Origin: Planctomycetota bacterium
Lineage (GTDB): Bacteria > Planctomycetota > Phycisphaerae > UBA1845 > CAIVHJ01
DNA length: 6,183 nt
Direction: 5' to 3'
Assembly: GCA_022565195.1 (NCBI GenBank)
Contig: JADFJZ010000102.1
Span: forward strand, 1-6,183
The position numbers and the translations under genes were made by a program. Of the stretch, positions 5,729 through 6,183 are shown piece by piece. Below the pieces are notes generated by a model. That model had not been told where the DNA came from. It searched no databases and saw only the letters and a program-made list of their open reading frames with translations. How positions within the stretch are numbered: position 1 is the stretch's first letter; each line of letters begins with the position of its first letter.

Positions 5729-5995
5729 CCGGCGATTCCTTTTTGCAATAATCCCGAAGCGACGTGGGCGCACGACACGACGCCGCAGCCAAGCCCATTC
5801 CGAAGCCGACGCGCTCCACGCGCACAACTTCCCCGACGACTCTACGTGCGATCTCATCTTCGCAATCCGATGCCAAGACTTCCGCTTGATCCTGCGACGG
5901 GTCAGCGGTTTTGTCTTGTCCAAGAGATAATGCGACGTTAGCATCAGAATGTGGCCAATAATGTTGCTGATCGAGTACCGGCCGTGGCGAATTCG
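5729..5995. other. Divergent intergenic region between the HAF-repeat gene and the ECF sigma gene
   Basis: This stretch of 267 bases should contain the promoters of both genes. The HAF ribosome site AAAAAGGA lies at 5737-5744 on the minus strand. A -10-like GATAAT lies at 5926-5931 on the plus strand without a matching -35. A small GCGC-TCCAC-GCGC hairpin is at 5811-5823. No convincing sigma-70 or ECF-type promoter pair was found, and no gene is supported here. Confidence 0.5.
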
Positions 5996-6183
5996 GTGAC
6001 AACTCCATCGTACCACAATGGCAGGCCCAAAAGGAAGAGCGAGCGTCAAACCGACGCAGAGCTGCTTTCGGTGGTCTACGACGAACTCCGCAACCTCGCC
6101 CGCCACAAGATGGCGGGTGAGCGCATCGATCACACCCTGCAGGCGACCGCCTTGGTGCATGAAGTCTATCTGCGGCTGGTGGA
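5996..6183 (+). CDS. ECF-type RNA polymerase sigma factor, N-terminal part (runs off right edge)
   Basis: The 62 complete codons seen include [20 protein letters not shown] and [17 protein letters not shown]. These are the sigma region 2 hallmarks of the planctomycete/acidobacterial ECF group (Sigma70_ECF, TIGR02999-like). Such factors redirect RNA polymerase to a small regulon; in planctomycetes they are often paired with a serine/threonine kinase encoded downstream, which cannot be checked here. The start is uncertain. The frame is open from 5942, and GTG codons at 5951, 5984 and 5996 are all possible; I list 5996 because it gives the shortest polar leader ahead of the conserved domain. None has a strong ribosome site, and no in-frame ATG precedes the conserved part. 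The gene is divergent from the HAF-repeat gene. The family is clear; the target genes are unknown. Confidence 0.88.
   Translation, partial: MTTPSYHNGRPKRKSERQTDAELLSVVYDELRNLARHKMAGERIDHTLQATALVHEVYLRLV

Noticed and set aside
5943..5971. ATCAG/CTGAT inverted repeat ahead of the ECF sigma gene
   Set aside because: The arms are only five bases long with a 19-base spacer, within chance expectation. I cannot support an operator.
5729..6160. 144-codon N-terminal extension of the HAF-repeat protein
   Set aside because: It would place the signal peptide in the interior of the protein and overlap the sigma gene on the opposite strand. A strong AAAAAGGA precedes the ATG at 5728.

Overview
The window looks like chromosomal DNA from a planctomycete, most likely of the Phycisphaerae type. 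That placement is inference. It rests on a secreted HAF-repeat protein ending in a dockerin-like pair of the form 'ADLAVLLGSWGP', and on an ECF sigma factor of the '[17 protein letters not shown]' kind. Both are common in Planctomycetota. The DNA is moderately GC-rich and the genes are densely packed.

Left block (1-1632, all minus strand; transcription runs right to left). A membrane-anchored coiled-coil protein (742-1632) comes first. It is followed by a 54-residue single-span membrane protein (499-663) and then the first 124 codons of the actin homologue mreB (1-373, running off the left edge). The shared direction and short gaps suggest a cell-envelope or cell-shape locus. mreB also has a plausible -10 box of its own. 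A possible extra small ORF (1650-1778) sits just ahead of the coiled-coil gene.

Middle block (2043-4362, plus strand). L-threonine 3-dehydrogenase (tdh) and glycine C-acetyltransferase (kbl) are separated by 10 bases and form a two-gene operon. Together they convert threonine, NAD+ and CoA to glycine, acetyl-CoA and NADH. The roughly 400-base divergent region upstream holds candidate promoters for both directions and a GC-rich hairpin in the tdh leader.

Right block. A secreted HAF-repeat/dockerin-like protein (4394-5728, minus strand) converges on kbl with only 31 bases between the stop codons. Across a 267-base divergent intergenic region, the start of an ECF sigma factor gene (about 5996 onward, plus strand) runs off the right edge.

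I see no RNA gene, mobile element, CRISPR array or phage gene. The least described content is the coiled-coil protein, the small membrane protein next to mreB, and the possible small ORF upstream of them.
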